A DNA stretch of 64,000 nt. Origin: Pleionea mediterranea. GTDB lineage: Bacteria > Pseudomonadota > Gammaproteobacteria > Enterobacterales > Kangiellaceae. This document shows, one piece after another, positions 29,893 to 39,441 of this stretch. A program made the translations under genes and the position numbers. Location: contig NZ_QGGU01000001.1 in the NCBI RefSeq assembly GCF_003148745.1, positions 75,536 to 139,535 of the forward strand, read 5' to 3'. How positions within the stretch are numbered: position 1 is the stretch's first letter; the number at the start of each line of letters is the position of its first letter. The notes below the pieces were generated by a model, which did not search any database, was not told the origin of the DNA, and saw only the letters and a list, made by a program, of their open reading frames with translations.

Positions 29893-32800
29893 ATGGCCGA
29901 TAAAGCAGTTCCTTATCAATCAAATAATAAAGTACGGGTGGTGACTGCTGCCTCATTATTTGACGGGCACGATGCCGCAATCAATATTATGCGTCGTATT
30001 ATTCAGTCGACCGGCTGCGAAGTGATCCATCTGGGTCATAATCGTTCGGTTCAGGAAATTGTTGACTGTGCTATTCAGGAAGATGTGCAAGCCATTGCCA
30101 TGACATCTTATCAGGGCGGTCATGTTGAATATTTAAAGTACATGCACGATCTGTTGAATGAACGAGGATGTGGTCATATTAAATTATTCGCCGGTGGCGG
30201 TGGGGTTATTTTACCGGAAGAAGTTAAAGAGCTGCATGATCACGGTATCACCAAAGTTTACTCACCCGACGATGGCCGTGAACTCGGTTTGCAGGGCATG
30301 ATCAACGATCTGGTTAAGCGATCGGACTTTACCACAGGCGCAGAAATAAAAAATGAAGCCAAGCAATTAGAGCAACGGGAGCATTATTCCATTGCGCGCT
30401 TGATTTCAGCCGCAGAAAATCATCGGGATGATAATCTCGAATTATTTGAAACCATTAAGCAACAGGCGGATGCGTCAAAAACCCCAGTGCTGGGGATCAC
30501 CGGTACTGGTGGCTCGGGCAAATCATCGCTGGTGGATGAACTGGTTCGCCGATTCTTACTCGACTTTGAAGACAAAAGCATTGCGATTATTTCGGTTGAT
30601 CCGTCAAAACGAAAAACCGGTGGGGCATTGCTCGGTGATCGGATCCGTATGAACGCCATCAATCACGAGCGGGTGTATATGCGTTCATTGGCCACCCGTC
30701 AGTCGAATCTTGCGTTATCACCTCACGTTCAAGACGCTGTTAACATTGTAAAAGCGGCTAATTTTGATTTAGTGATTCTTGAAACTTCCGGTATTGGTCA
30801 ATCCGACACAGAAATCATTGAACACTCCAATATGTCGATGTATGTAATGACACCGGAATTTGGTGCCGCTACTCAGCTTGAAAAAATAGATATGCTGGAT
30901 TTTGCCGACATAGTGGCCATTAATAAATTTGATAAACGTGGTGCACTGGATGCATTACGGGATGTTAAAAAACAGTATCAGCGCAACAATCAATTGTTTG
31001 ATCAGGACGCCGATACCATGCCGGTTTATGGCACCATCGCCAGTCAATTTAATGATCCGGGCACTAATGGTTTATATCGGGCGATCATGAATAAGCTGGT
31101 TGAAAAAACCGGTACCAATCTTAAATCAAATTTTGCGGTTACCGATGAAATGTCGGAAAAGATTTTTATTATTCCACCGAAACGCGTGCGTTATCTGGCA
31201 GAAATTGCCGAAAACAATCGTAAGTACGATGAGTGGGTGAATGAACAAGCCGAAGTTGCGGAAAAACTTTATGGCTTACACCAGTCTATCGAAACCATTA
31301 ATGAAATGTCGGACAGCGAAGGCAATAACATCGTTTCTGAACTGAATAAAGTTTACGAAGATGTTGGGCTGAAACTTGATGGGCATAATCGAAAAATTAT
31401 TGATGAGTGGAATGAGAAAAAAGCCAAGTACGAAAGTGATGAATTTATTTATCAAGTTCGAGGCAAAGATATAAAAGTAGAAACTAAATCACTATCCTTA
31501 GCGCAAAATAAAATTCCAAAAATTTCAGTTCCAAAATATCGCAGCTGGGGTGATATTTTAAAGTGGAACCTGCAAGAAAACTTTCCCGGTGAATTTCCTT
31601 ACACGGCTGGTGTTTTTCCATTTAAACGCGAAGGTGAAGATCCTACTCGAATGTTTGCAGGTGAAGGCGGACCGGAACGAACCAATCGCCGCTTCCACTA
31701 TGTTTCTTTAGGTATGCCAGCGAAACGTTTATCAACAGCATTCGATTCGGTCACACTGTACGGCGAAGATCCTGACTTCCGTCCCGATATTTACGGCAAA
31801 ATTGGAAACTCTGGTGTGTCAATCTGCTGTCTGGATGATGCGAAAAAATTGTATTCGGGTTTTAATCTGGCGGATCCCAAGACCTCAGTGTCTATGACCA
31901 TTAATGGTCCTGCGCCCATTTTGGTGGGTTTCTTTATGAACGCAGCTATCGATCAGCAGTGTGAAATTTACATTAAAGAAAATGGCCTGGAAGCGGATGT
32001 TAAAGCAAAAATTGAAGCTATCTATAAAGAAAAAGGCCAACCAGTACCAACCTATCAAGGTGAAGTGCCAGAAGGTCACGATCGTCTTGGTTTAATGTTA
32101 TTGGGTGTGACGGGCGATCAAGTATTACCGGCTGATGTGTATCAGGGGATTAAAGAAAAAACCTTAAGTGCGGTACGCGGTACTGTTCAAGCGGATATCT
32201 TAAAAGAAGATCAGGCACAAAACACCTGTATTTTCTCTACGGAATTTGCCTTGCGTCTGATGGGAGATGTTCAGGAGTACTTTATTGAGAAGAATGTTCG
32301 AAATTTCTATTCGGTATCTATCTCCGGTTACCATATAGCCGAAGCTGGTGCGAATCCGATTTCACAGTTGGCCTTTACCTTGGCCAATGGTTTTACCTTT
32401 ATCGAGTATTATCTGGCGCGTGGCATGGACATTGATAAGTTTGCGCCGAACTTCTCGTTCTTTTTCTCCAACGGTATGGATCCCGAGTACGCGGTGATGG
32501 GACGTGTGGCGCGTCGTATCTGGTCAAAAGCATTAAAAAATCTGTACAAAGCTAATCCTCGTGCGCAAATGTTGAAGTACCATATTCAAACGTCGGGTCG
32601 CTCACTGCACGCTCAGGAAATTGACTTCAACGATATTCGAACAACGCTTCAGGCGTTGTACGCGATCTACGATAACTGTAATTCACTGCACACCAATGCT
32701 TATGATGAAGCCATTACTACACCAACCGAAGAATCGGTTCGTCGGGCCATGGCGATACAGCTTATTATTAATCGTGAGTTGGGTTTGGCAACCAATCAAA

Positions 32801-33276
32801 ACCCGCTGCAAGGTGCGTTTATTATTGAAGAGTTAACCGAACTGGTTGAAGAAGCCGTATTAATGGAGTTTGAAAGAATTTCTGAACGTGGTGGTGTATT
32901 AGGTGCTATGGAAACCATGTATCAACGCTCAAAAATTCAGGAAGAGTCATTGTACTATGAAACACTAAAGCACACAGGTGAGATGCCGATTATTGGTGTC
33001 AATACTTTCTTGTCTTCGAAAGGATCGCCAACCAATATTCCACAAGAAGTGATTCGTTCAACCAAAGAAGAACGTGAATATCAAATCAATACGGTTGAAA
33101 AACAACATCAACGGTTTGAAAGCGAAGGTGCAGATGTATTATCCGGCGTGCAAAATGCAGCATTGCATAACGATAATATTTTTGCGCAGCTGATGGAGGC
33201 CACCAAGTATTGTACGCTGGGGCAAATTTCAGCGGCACTGTATGAAGTAGGCGGTCAGTACCGACGCAATATGTAA
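29893..33276 (+). CDS. icmF: IcmF, fused isobutyryl-CoA mutase with G-protein chaperone
   Basis: A 1127-residue adenosylcobalamin enzyme joining in one chain a B12-binding domain, a MeaI-type GTPase and the mutase barrel. I start at ATG 29893, with AGGTGG 8 bases upstream, not the earlier GTG. The cobalt-ligand motif DxH is at D24/H26 (SLFDGHDAA). The P-loop GTGGSGKS is at about 204-211, with base recognition NKFD near 344-347. The barrel has [11 protein letters not shown], where Phe (about 575) replaces the Tyr of methylmalonyl-CoA mutases (PYTRGPY). That points to isobutyryl/n-butyryl-CoA or a related branched acyl-CoA. The GTPase loads and repairs the cofactor. No riboswitch is evident upstream and no acyl-CoA genes adjoin, so the pathway context is open. 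Confidence 0.95.
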   Translation: MADKAVPYQSNNKVRVVTAASLFDGHDAAINIMRRIIQSTGCEVIHLGHNRSVQEIVDCAIQEDVQAIAMTSYQGGHVEYLKYMHDLLNERGCGHIKLFAGGGGVILPEEVKELHDHGITKVYSPDDGRELGLQGMINDLVKRSDFTTGAEIKNEAKQLEQREHYSIARLISAAENHRDDNLELFETIKQQADASKTPVLGITGTGGSGKSSLVDELVRRFLLDFEDKSIAIISVDPSKRKTGGALLGDRIRMNAINHERVYMRSLATRQSNLALSPHVQDAVNIVKAANFDLVILETSGIGQSDTEIIEHSNMSMYVMTPEFGAATQLEKIDMLDFADIVAINKFDKRGALDALRDVKKQYQRNNQLFDQDADTMPVYGTIASQFNDPGTNGLYRAIMNKLVEKTGTNLKSNFAVTDEMSEKIFIIPPKRVRYLAEIAENNRKYDEWVNEQAEVAEKLYGLHQSIETINEMSDSEGNNIVSELNKVYEDVGLKLDGHNRKIIDEWNEKKAKYESDEFIYQVRGKDIKVETKSLSLAQNKIPKISVPKYRSWGDILKWNLQENFPGEFPYTAGVFPFKREGEDPTRMFAGEGGPERTNRRFHYVSLGMPAKRLSTAFDSVTLYGEDPDFRPDIYGKIGNSGVSICCLDDAKKLYSGFNLADPKTSVSMTINGPAPILVGFFMNAAIDQQCEIYIKENGLEADVKAKIEAIYKEKGQPVPTYQGEVPEGHDRLGLMLLGVTGDQVLPADVYQGIKEKTLSAVRGTVQADILKEDQAQNTCIFSTEFALRLMGDVQEYFIEKNVRNFYSVSISGYHIAEAGANPISQLAFTLANGFTFIEYYLARGMDIDKFAPNFSFFFSNGMDPEYAVMGRVARRIWSKALKNLYKANPRAQMLKYHIQTSGRSLHAQEIDFNDIRTTLQALYAIYDNCNSLHTNAYDEAITTPTEESVRRAMAIQLIINRELGLATNQNPLQGAFIIEELTELVEEAVLMEFERISERGGVLGAMETMYQRSKIQEESLYYETLKHTGEMPIIGVNTFLSSKGSPTNIPQEVIRSTKEEREYQINTVEKQHQRFESEGADVLSGVQNAALHNDNIFAQLMEATKYCTLGQISAALYEVGGQYRRNM

Positions 33277-33290
33277 TCGACATACTCGAG

Positions 33291-33326
33291 CTATAAAAAA
33301 AGCGGCTTTGGCCGCTTTTTTTATAG
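33291..33326. terminator. Terminator after icmF
   Basis: A perfect 16-bp inverted repeat (ctataaaaaaagcggc and its complement) surrounds the loop tttg. It has GC-rich tips and A/T tracts on the outside. It is 14 bp past the stop and works on both strands in principle. Confidence 0.93.
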
Positions 33327-33460
33327 CCAATTTTGTACAAAATATGCCAAGTTTATGTTGTTAATCCTATCCGCCAAATAATTTTGATATTGAGTTTTTC
33401 TATTACTTTGTCTATACCTTATTAAAATTTCACAACATTAAAAATACAGATATTAACAAT

Positions 33461-34231
33461 ATGCCTTCACCAACTGACTATCGTAAACTTGGCTGCCAGG
33501 AATGTGCCAATGGAAAAGCACTGGGTTTTGACTTTACAATGGCGTTTCAGCCAATTGTCGATGTTTCCAAACGTAAAATATTTGCTTCTGAAGCTTTAGC
33601 CAGAGGGCTAAACGGCGAAGGCGCAGGTGACGTTTTTACACGGGTAGACAAGTCTAATTTATATCGCTTTGATCAAACTTGTCGTACGAAAGCGATTAAA
33701 CTTGCATCAGAATTAAATCTTTCATCCTTACTCAGCATTAATTTTATGCCCAATGCAGTATATCGACCGGAACTTTGTATTCGGACTACGTTAGCCGCCG
33801 CCGAGCAATACCAATTTCCAGTTGAAAAAATTATTTTCGAAATTACAGAGGGTGAAGAAATAGATGATATTTCTCATATGAAAGAGATTGTAAATTATTA
33901 TCAAAAAACGGGTTTTAAAACAGCCATTGATGATTTTGGTGCCGGCTACGCAGGTCTTAATCTGCTGGCTGATATTCAGACCGACATAATAAAGCTGGAT
34001 ATGGCGCTCATACGCAATATTGATCAACGTAAAGCAAGCCAGGCAATTGTCAAAGGCATATATCGTGTTTGTGAAGAGTTAGATATTACGATTATCGCTG
34101 AAGGTATAGAAACTTCCGAAGAGTTTAAGGCGCTTGAATCCATTGGCATTAACTTGATGCAAGGTTACTATTTTGCTAAACCCGCCTTTGAAAGCATACC
34201 CCATGTAGATTTCGAAGTTTTACTTGATTAA
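33461..34231 (+). CDS. EAL-domain c-di-GMP phosphodiesterase
   Basis: A 256-residue stand-alone EAL protein. The signature SEALARG (E44) sits with FQPIVDV before it. LLSINFMP, FEITEGEEI, the DDFGAGYAGL loop, KLDMALI and IIAEGIET are the expected metal and catalytic motifs, so it should hydrolyse c-di-GMP. A short N-terminal lead contains CxxC (C12, C15 in LGCQECANG), also seen in some EAL proteins, possibly for metal or redox sensing (inference). No sensor domain is attached. It is convergent with the following PGPGW gene, with 16 bp between stops. Confidence 0.92.
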   Translation: MPSPTDYRKLGCQECANGKALGFDFTMAFQPIVDVSKRKIFASEALARGLNGEGAGDVFTRVDKSNLYRFDQTCRTKAIKLASELNLSSLLSINFMPNAVYRPELCIRTTLAAAEQYQFPVEKIIFEITEGEEIDDISHMKEIVNYYQKTGFKTAIDDFGAGYAGLNLLADIQTDIIKLDMALIRNIDQRKASQAIVKGIYRVCEELDITIIAEGIETSEEFKALESIGINLMQGYYFAKPAFESIPHVDFEVLLD

Positions 34232-34247
34232 ATTTAACCCATGCTTT

Positions 34248-34481
34248 TTAACCGCGTTGTCGAAAGGCTCGCCATTTGGCATCGGCCCATTTTGCACTGC
34301 TAGACAGTTGTCGCTGAAATCGTCGCAACCATTTTTCTGCAATTGGATATTCGGTGGCAAGTAGGGCAAGTCCTAAAGGAATAATTAATACCGCTGGGCC
34401 GGGTAATACAATAAATACCACACCAACCAGTAAAATCAGTGTTCCTATCAATGTCACCAGCGTTTTTTTAATGATTTTCAT
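34248..34481 (-). CDS. PGPGW-family small membrane protein
   Basis: A 77-residue protein from ATG 34481 (MKIIKKTLVTLIGTLILLVG), with a GGATGG ribosome-binding sequence just upstream. The longer reading from 34511 adds 10 residues. One or two membrane segments contain VLPGPAVLIIPLGLALLATE, followed by the basic WLRRFQRQL stretch. This matches the uncharacterised putative transmembrane PGPGW family. The function is unknown. Confidence 0.8.
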   Translation of the reverse strand: MKIIKKTLVTLIGTLILLVGVVFIVLPGPAVLIIPLGLALLATEYPIAEKWLRRFQRQLSSSAKWADAKWRAFRQRG

Positions 34482-34746
34482 AGGCCATCCGTCGAATACT
34501 ATTGTTATCAAATACTACTATCTGTTTTAACAGTAAAGCTGTAGCAAACTATGAGCCAATAAATTTAATTAATAAAAACATAGGGTTAGACTGGTAACGT
34601 TGTTGTTAATAAGCATTCGTTGGTAAACTTAACCACCTGTTGGCCAGAACTACCATTGGCAGAACAATAAATTGTGATAAGGCTAGAATGGTTTTGTCAC
34701 AGGTTCTATAACTCTTAAGCCAAACTGACGGTGAGTCGTTATTTCA

Positions 34747-35502
34747 ATGATTAAACATATTTGCCTACTAATGGCGATGCGCGATGAAGCATTGCCGATT
34801 ATATCGGAGCTGGCATTGAAGCCTGTTGAGTTGTTGCCAGATCATCTGCCTTTTCAAATGTTTCAGGGACAATTGGACGAGTTGATCGTAAGTCTGGTGG
34901 TTAGTGGGCGAGATCCCCGATACGACGTCGATAATATTGGTACTCAAGCAGCAACTTTAATGGCTTATGTGGCAATTGAACATTTGAAGCCGGATTTGGT
35001 AATAAGCGCCGGAACAGCAGGAGGATTTGCACGTCAGGGCGCCGACATTGGCACCGTTTATCTCAGTAGCGATCGTTTTGTTTATCATGATCGGCGAGTA
35101 CCACTGCCGGGGTTCGATGAATCGGGTATTGGTCATTATCCGGCTATGGATGTGAGTAATATGGCCAGTGATTTGGAGCTGCCAGTGGGGGTGATTTCCA
35201 CCGGCAGTTCGCTGGAAAAAAGTGAGCGCGATATAGAAGTGATAGAAGGTTACAACGCCGTGGCAAAAGAAATGGAAGCGGCGGCGATTGCCTGGGTTTG
35301 CTGGATCCGGCAACAGCCATTTTTGGCCATTAAGTCCATCACCAATTTGCTGGATCAACCGGGTGCTTCCGAGCAGCAGTTTGTACAAAATCTTAAATTT
35401 GCCTGTTCGCAATTACAACAACAGGTGATCCGTGTGTTGGATTATTGTCGCAATAAAACCATTGAACAGCTGGCGGAAGTCGATACAGCAAGGTCGTTAT
35501 GA
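34747..35502 (+). CDS. Methylthioadenosine/S-adenosylhomocysteine nucleosidase-like protein
   Basis: A 251-residue member of the PNP/UDP phosphorylase fold. LLMAMRDEALPIISEL matches the MTA/SAH nucleosidase N-terminus. VISAGTAGGF binds ribose/phosphate, AKEMEAAAIAWV contains the substrate Glu, and SITNLLDQPG is the Asp loop. The segment DRRVPLPGFDESGIG and the spacing resemble plant-type MTA nucleosidases more than E. coli MtnN, which is an inference from memory. It should cleave 5'-methylthioadenosine to adenine and methylthioribose. Whether it also accepts SAH is unclear, since plant types often do not. The stop overlaps the AEC gene start by 4 bases (ATGA). Confidence 0.86.
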   Translation: MIKHICLLMAMRDEALPIISELALKPVELLPDHLPFQMFQGQLDELIVSLVVSGRDPRYDVDNIGTQAATLMAYVAIEHLKPDLVISAGTAGGFARQGADIGTVYLSSDRFVYHDRRVPLPGFDESGIGHYPAMDVSNMASDLELPVGVISTGSSLEKSERDIEVIEGYNAVAKEMEAAAIAWVCWIRQQPFLAIKSITNLLDQPGASEQQFVQNLKFACSQLQQQVIRVLDYCRNKTIEQLAEVDTARSL

Positions 35503-36401
35503 CTGCCTTTGCCGTTATTGCCCTTTGTCTGCTGGCCGGTTTAGCTCTGGCGCGAGCCCGTGTGTTGCCTGAAAAAAGTGCCGAAACGCTCAACGGTTAT
35601 GTAATTTGGGTGGCATTGCCCGCGTTAATTATTGCCAATGCACCGCAACTCTCGCTGAATGCTGATGCCCTGATACCCATGGCATTCGCTTGGGGAGCAG
35701 TACTCACTTCGGCTGTATTGGTGTGGCTATTGGCGCAGTTTTTTCGTTGGTCGAAACAAACACGATGCGTTCTTTTATTGCTGGTTCCGTTGGGCAATAC
35801 ATCCTTTGTTGGCATTCCGCTGGTTTCTGCATTACTGGGCAAAGAAGCGGTTTCTTATGCGATTTTATACGATCAACTCGGCAGCTTTTTGGCATTGGCC
35901 AGCTACGGTGCTCTGGTAATTGCCCTGAACAGTGAAAATTCTTTTTCAATCAAATCTGTTTTAGTAAAACTGATAACCTTTCCTCCATTTATCGCTTTGA
36001 TCGTAGCTTTTGTGGTTTCCGGTTTGAACGTATCGAGCCAATTACTACTGCCGTTTGATGCGATAGGCGCTACTCTGGTGCCGGTTGTGATGGTGGCGGT
36101 TGGATTGCAGTGGCAATTCCGGTTGCCGAAGCAGGACGTGAGCGCAATGACCCTTGGGCTTGGCATTAAGCTAATACTGATGCCAGCGTTGGTCTGGATG
36201 ATTTTAAAGTCACTCACCATAGAACCATTAATGCTCAAGGCAATAGTGTTGGAGTCTGCCATGGCGCCAATGATTTCAGCGGCGGCACTGGCAATTAATC
36301 AGGGACAAAACCCAAAACTTGCCGGAGCCATGGTTGGCTACGGGTTGCTGATGGTGTTTTTGACGGTGCCGCTCTGGCTATGGCTGATTCAATCAGTATA
36401 A
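35499..36401 (+). CDS. AEC-family transporter
   Basis: A 300-residue membrane protein with about ten hydrophobic segments in two five-helix halves. LPEKSAETLNGYVIWVALPA and the central VPLGNTSFVGIPLVSALLG are typical of auxin efflux carrier/malonate-type transporters. The second half has VPVVMVAVGLQW and AMAPMISAAALAINQG. The substrate is not predictable. It overlaps the nucleosidase gene by ATGA and is probably co-transcribed. It ends 8 bp before the convergent gene on the other strand. Confidence 0.88.
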   Translation: MTAFAVIALCLLAGLALARARVLPEKSAETLNGYVIWVALPALIIANAPQLSLNADALIPMAFAWGAVLTSAVLVWLLAQFFRWSKQTRCVLLLLVPLGNTSFVGIPLVSALLGKEAVSYAILYDQLGSFLALASYGALVIALNSENSFSIKSVLVKLITFPPFIALIVAFVVSGLNVSSQLLLPFDAIGATLVPVVMVAVGLQWQFRLPKQDVSAMTLGLGIKLILMPALVWMILKSLTIEPLMLKAIVLESAMAPMISAAALAINQGQNPKLAGAMVGYGLLMVFLTVPLWLWLIQSV

Positions 36402-36409
36402 ATTAAACG

Positions 36410-36994
36410 CTATGCAGCACGCTCATTTGGCAAACGTTGGTTGTCGCTGCGTTCATCTTCACGCTGAATAAGCAGATCAAGGTAGGTGTTCATCACCTGA
36501 ACGCTTTGTGAACTGGTCAGTGCCAGTTGCGGGATATTATCTTTCTTCAGTTCGCGTTCAATTAACTTAAGTAACTCAACTTGCCAGTCGATAGTATTCT
36601 GGCCTAGCGTCATGCGCAGAAACGATAAATTCAAATAATGTTCTGCAACAATGCAGCGCAGTAGCTCAATGGATTTCGCTTTATCCTCTGGCAGCATACC
36701 GGGCGTGATGGATAGATCACTGTTGATAGCGCATTCCAGCAGGTACTCGCTTTGCTGACGTGCTTTTTCCAGTTGTTGTTGACGATAGGATTCTGCCGTT
36801 GTCCGAACGAGCTGCAGTTTCTGCTTTTGATAGTGGATAAGTTTCATTTTTAATGCAGGCTGAAATTGACCCAGTAGGACTAGGCCTAACACAATGACGG
36901 CAGTCATTATTGCAAAGGCTGTAGGCAGTAACACCAATGTTGCACTGACAAGCAAGGCGGTAACAATAGCTGGAAATGGCTTCAATAATGTCAT
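36410..36994 (-). CDS. Membrane-anchored protein of unknown function
   Basis: A 194-residue protein with two adjacent hydrophobic segments at the N-terminus (about 8-24 and 27-42). A helical, Gln/Lys-rich region and a further helical domain (LRCIVAEHYLNLSFLRMTLG) follow. It has no signature I recognise. The start is ATG 36994. Convergent with the AEC transporter and divergent from the DEAD-box helicase, it stands alone. Confidence 0.7.
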   Translation of the reverse strand: MTLLKPFPAIVTALLVSATLVLLPTAFAIMTAVIVLGLVLLGQFQPALKMKLIHYQKQKLQLVRTTAESYRQQQLEKARQQSEYLLECAINSDLSITPGMLPEDKAKSIELLRCIVAEHYLNLSFLRMTLGQNTIDWQVELLKLIERELKKDNIPQLALTSSQSVQVMNTYLDLLIQREDERSDNQRLPNERAA

Positions 36995-37201
36995 GATATC
37001 TTGTACTAATAATCTCGGGTGGCGATTATAAAGAAGGCGCCGTCACAAGTCAGCTTTAACGGGTAGTAAATATTTACTTTTTAGCTCAAAAACAGAGGGT
37101 TACTGGAGGATTTTATTTATTTGTACTCGCTGTTTATTAGATCGACACGCTCTATGCAACAAGTTTTAACCAAATTCGTATCTAAAGTAGCGTCTTTGAA
37201 C

Positions 37202-37207
37202 TATAAT
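37202..37207 (+). promoter_or_regulatory. -10 box upstream of the DEAD-box helicase gene
   Basis: A TATAAT lies 73 bp before the ATG, so the leader would be about 65 nt. No clear -35 is seen. The 286-bp region otherwise shows no gene. Confidence 0.35.
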
Positions 37208-37280
37208 AAGCCCCCTAATGAAAGATCCCACGCTGTTGTGATCGTCATCGTTTATCTTCACTATTTGGAAATTCCTTTTT

Positions 37281-39068
37281 ATGTCTCAAGATCAATCGGT
37301 TAGCTTTGATCAGCTTTCCTTGCCTGAAACTATTGTAAGTGCAATAAAATCAATTGGTTACGAAAAACCATCACCAATACAGGCTACCTGTATTCCCCTA
37401 TTACTGCAAGGCGGCGACTTGATCGGCCAGGCGCAAACCGGTACCGGTAAAACCGCGGCCTTTGCACTGCCCAGTCTTGCGAGAATCGATCTTGAGGTTA
37501 AAAAGCCACAAATTTGCGTCATTTGTCCAACCCGTGAGTTGGCGATACAGGTTGCTGAAGCCTTTAATGAATACGCCAAGCACTTAAAAGGCTTTCGAGT
37601 GTTGCCGATTTATGGTGGCCAGCCTTATCCACCGCAGTTGCGACAACTTGAGCGCGGTGTCCACGTAGTGGTGGGAACACCGGGCAGAATTATGGATCAT
37701 ATGCGTCGGGGCTCATTAAAGTGGGATGACTTAAAAACTTTGGTGCTTGATGAAGCGGATGAAATGCTGCGCATGGGCTTTATTGATGATGTGGAATGGA
37801 TTTTAGAGCACACACCAGAGAAAAGACAGATTGCATTATTTTCCGCCACCATGCCAAAGCCGATTAAAAAAGTGGCGCAAACTTTTTTAACCGATCCAGA
37901 ACATATTCAAATTGAAAGCAAGACTAAAACTGCCAGCACCATTGAACAAATGTTTATTACGGTTACTCAGAACTATAAGTTAGAAGCGCTAACCCGAGTT
38001 CTGGAAAGTGAAAATACCGACGCCACCATCATTTTTATGCGCACAAAAAGCAGTTGTGATGAGCTAACCAAACGATTGACGGCACGGGGCTTTTCTGCCG
38101 AAGCAATCCACGGTGATATGCAGCAGAAACAACGTGAACAAATGGTGCAGCAGTTAAAAGACAGTAAGATAGATATTATTATTGCTACCGATGTGGCTGC
38201 TCGTGGACTGGATGTTGAGCGTATTTCTCACGTTATCAATTATGATATACCGCATGACTCTGAGTCCTATGTGCACCGAATTGGTCGTACTGGACGGGCA
38301 GGGCGAAGCGGTAAGGCGATCCTGTTTATTACACCGCGAGAGCGCCATTTATTGCGTATGATCGAGCGCAATAACTCAACCAAAATAGAACGAATGAGTC
38401 TGCCTTCGGTTGAGGTCATCAATGACGAACGTTCACGCCGTTTTTTGGAAGACGTTCAGCAGCAAATTATGTCTGGTGAGCACAGTGACTACATCAGTAT
38501 TATTGAAAAAATACAAAGTGAGCATAATCAATCCGGTGTAGAAATCGCTGCGGCTTTAGCCAGTATTATGTTTAAAGATAAACCGTTATTACTCGAGTCA
38601 TTACCTGAGATCCCCGACTTTGAAAAAGGCGGTCAGGATCGTGGTGATAAACCTCGCAGTAAAGCACCCGTAAGAACTGAGGCTGAACCGTTAAAAGGCA
38701 AGCCGGATGTGAAACTGGATCGCTATGTGATTCATGTCGGTCGGGATCATGGTGTAACACCAAAAAATATTGTTGGTGCTATCGCCAATGAAGCGGATAT
38801 GAGCAGTCAGTATATTGGTAACATTAAATTGTTCAACGATGTGACAACCGTGGACTTGCCTGAAAAAATGCCGACAGAAGTGTTGAGCGTGTTGAAGAAA
38901 GTTCGGGTTTGTGGTCAGGCACTTAATATTGAACTGGCAACCGATTATGTAAAATCTACCGGCGGCAGTTCAAAGCCTCGGGGTAAGAAAAACTTTAAAC
39001 GTAAAGGTGGTGATAACCGCGGCAAAAGTTCTGCAAAAAAACGTCGTCCTTCTGCTGATAAATCATAA
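37281..39068 (+). CDS. deaD: DEAD-box RNA helicase, DeaD/CsdA type
   Basis: A 595-residue ATP-dependent RNA helicase. The Q motif (FDQLSLPETIVSAIKSIGYE) is followed by motif I AQTGTGKT, Ia PTRELAIQ, Ib TPGRI, II DEAD (LVLDEADEM), III SATMP, V ARGLD and VI HRIGRTGRAGR. The C-terminal DbpA-like RNA-binding domain (about 475-560: DRYVIHVGRDHGVTPKNIVG) and the basic Gly/Lys/Arg-rich tail define the DeaD/CsdA group. That group works in ribosome assembly and cold adaptation. A hairpin follows the gene. Confidence 0.95.
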   Translation: MSQDQSVSFDQLSLPETIVSAIKSIGYEKPSPIQATCIPLLLQGGDLIGQAQTGTGKTAAFALPSLARIDLEVKKPQICVICPTRELAIQVAEAFNEYAKHLKGFRVLPIYGGQPYPPQLRQLERGVHVVVGTPGRIMDHMRRGSLKWDDLKTLVLDEADEMLRMGFIDDVEWILEHTPEKRQIALFSATMPKPIKKVAQTFLTDPEHIQIESKTKTASTIEQMFITVTQNYKLEALTRVLESENTDATIIFMRTKSSCDELTKRLTARGFSAEAIHGDMQQKQREQMVQQLKDSKIDIIIATDVAARGLDVERISHVINYDIPHDSESYVHRIGRTGRAGRSGKAILFITPRERHLLRMIERNNSTKIERMSLPSVEVINDERSRRFLEDVQQQIMSGEHSDYISIIEKIQSEHNQSGVEIAAALASIMFKDKPLLLESLPEIPDFEKGGQDRGDKPRSKAPVRTEAEPLKGKPDVKLDRYVIHVGRDHGVTPKNIVGAIANEADMSSQYIGNIKLFNDVTTVDLPEKMPTEVLSVLKKVRVCGQALNIELATDYVKSTGGSSKPRGKKNFKRKGGDNRGKSSAKKRRPSADKS

Positions 39069-39093
39069 CACATACATCAAAGTTTGACTTTAA

Positions 39094-39124
39094 ACCGTGC
39101 TTAAAACGAGTGTTTAAGCACGGT
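39094..39124 (+). terminator. Stem-loop after deaD
   Basis: A 12-bp perfect stem (accgtgcttaaa / tttaagcacggt) with a 7-base loop lies 26 bp past the stop. No T-run follows, so it may be a processing or stability hairpin rather than an intrinsic terminator. Confidence 0.55.
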
Positions 39125-39203
39125 ATCTTCACCTGAAATATCTCAATAAACTATTTTCGTCTCGTCTTTTAAAATCGTCATTCATCAATGACTTTTCAAT
39201 TAT

Positions 39204-39239
39204 TTTTATAGTTACTTTTATAGTTACATTTATAGTTAC
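39204..39239. repeat. Three tandem 12-bp repeats
   Basis: The unit ttttatagttac occurs three times in a row (39204-39215, 39216-39227, 39228-39239), the third with a for t at its first base. They lie in the 373-bp gap between deaD and the chemoreceptor gene, with further AT-rich sequence but no ORF I believe. They might be a protein-binding site array or simple slippage. Confidence 0.7.
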
Positions 39240-39441
39240 TTTCACAATTGACTTAAAAGTTCTCTTAATGCCTACCAACGTCAATAAAAGATCCACAAAA
39301 CAGCTAAAAAACGGGTATTGATTCTTCAAGAAAAATATCAGATTTGTTCTATACTTTTACGGACTATCGTTCTTAATTGTCTGCTTATGGAGTCAGAAAA
39401 AGACTTTAGTTTTATCAAAATGAATAAATATGGAGAAACGA

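Noticed and set aside
37146-37155. acacgctcta near the deaD leader, like the element end
   Set aside because: Only about 10 bases match the 31-bp inverted repeat, with no flanking similarity. Chance is likely.
39129-39329. Minus-strand ORF with KVTINVTIKVTIKI
   Set aside because: The apparent protein repeat is only the translation of the 12-bp tandem DNA repeat.
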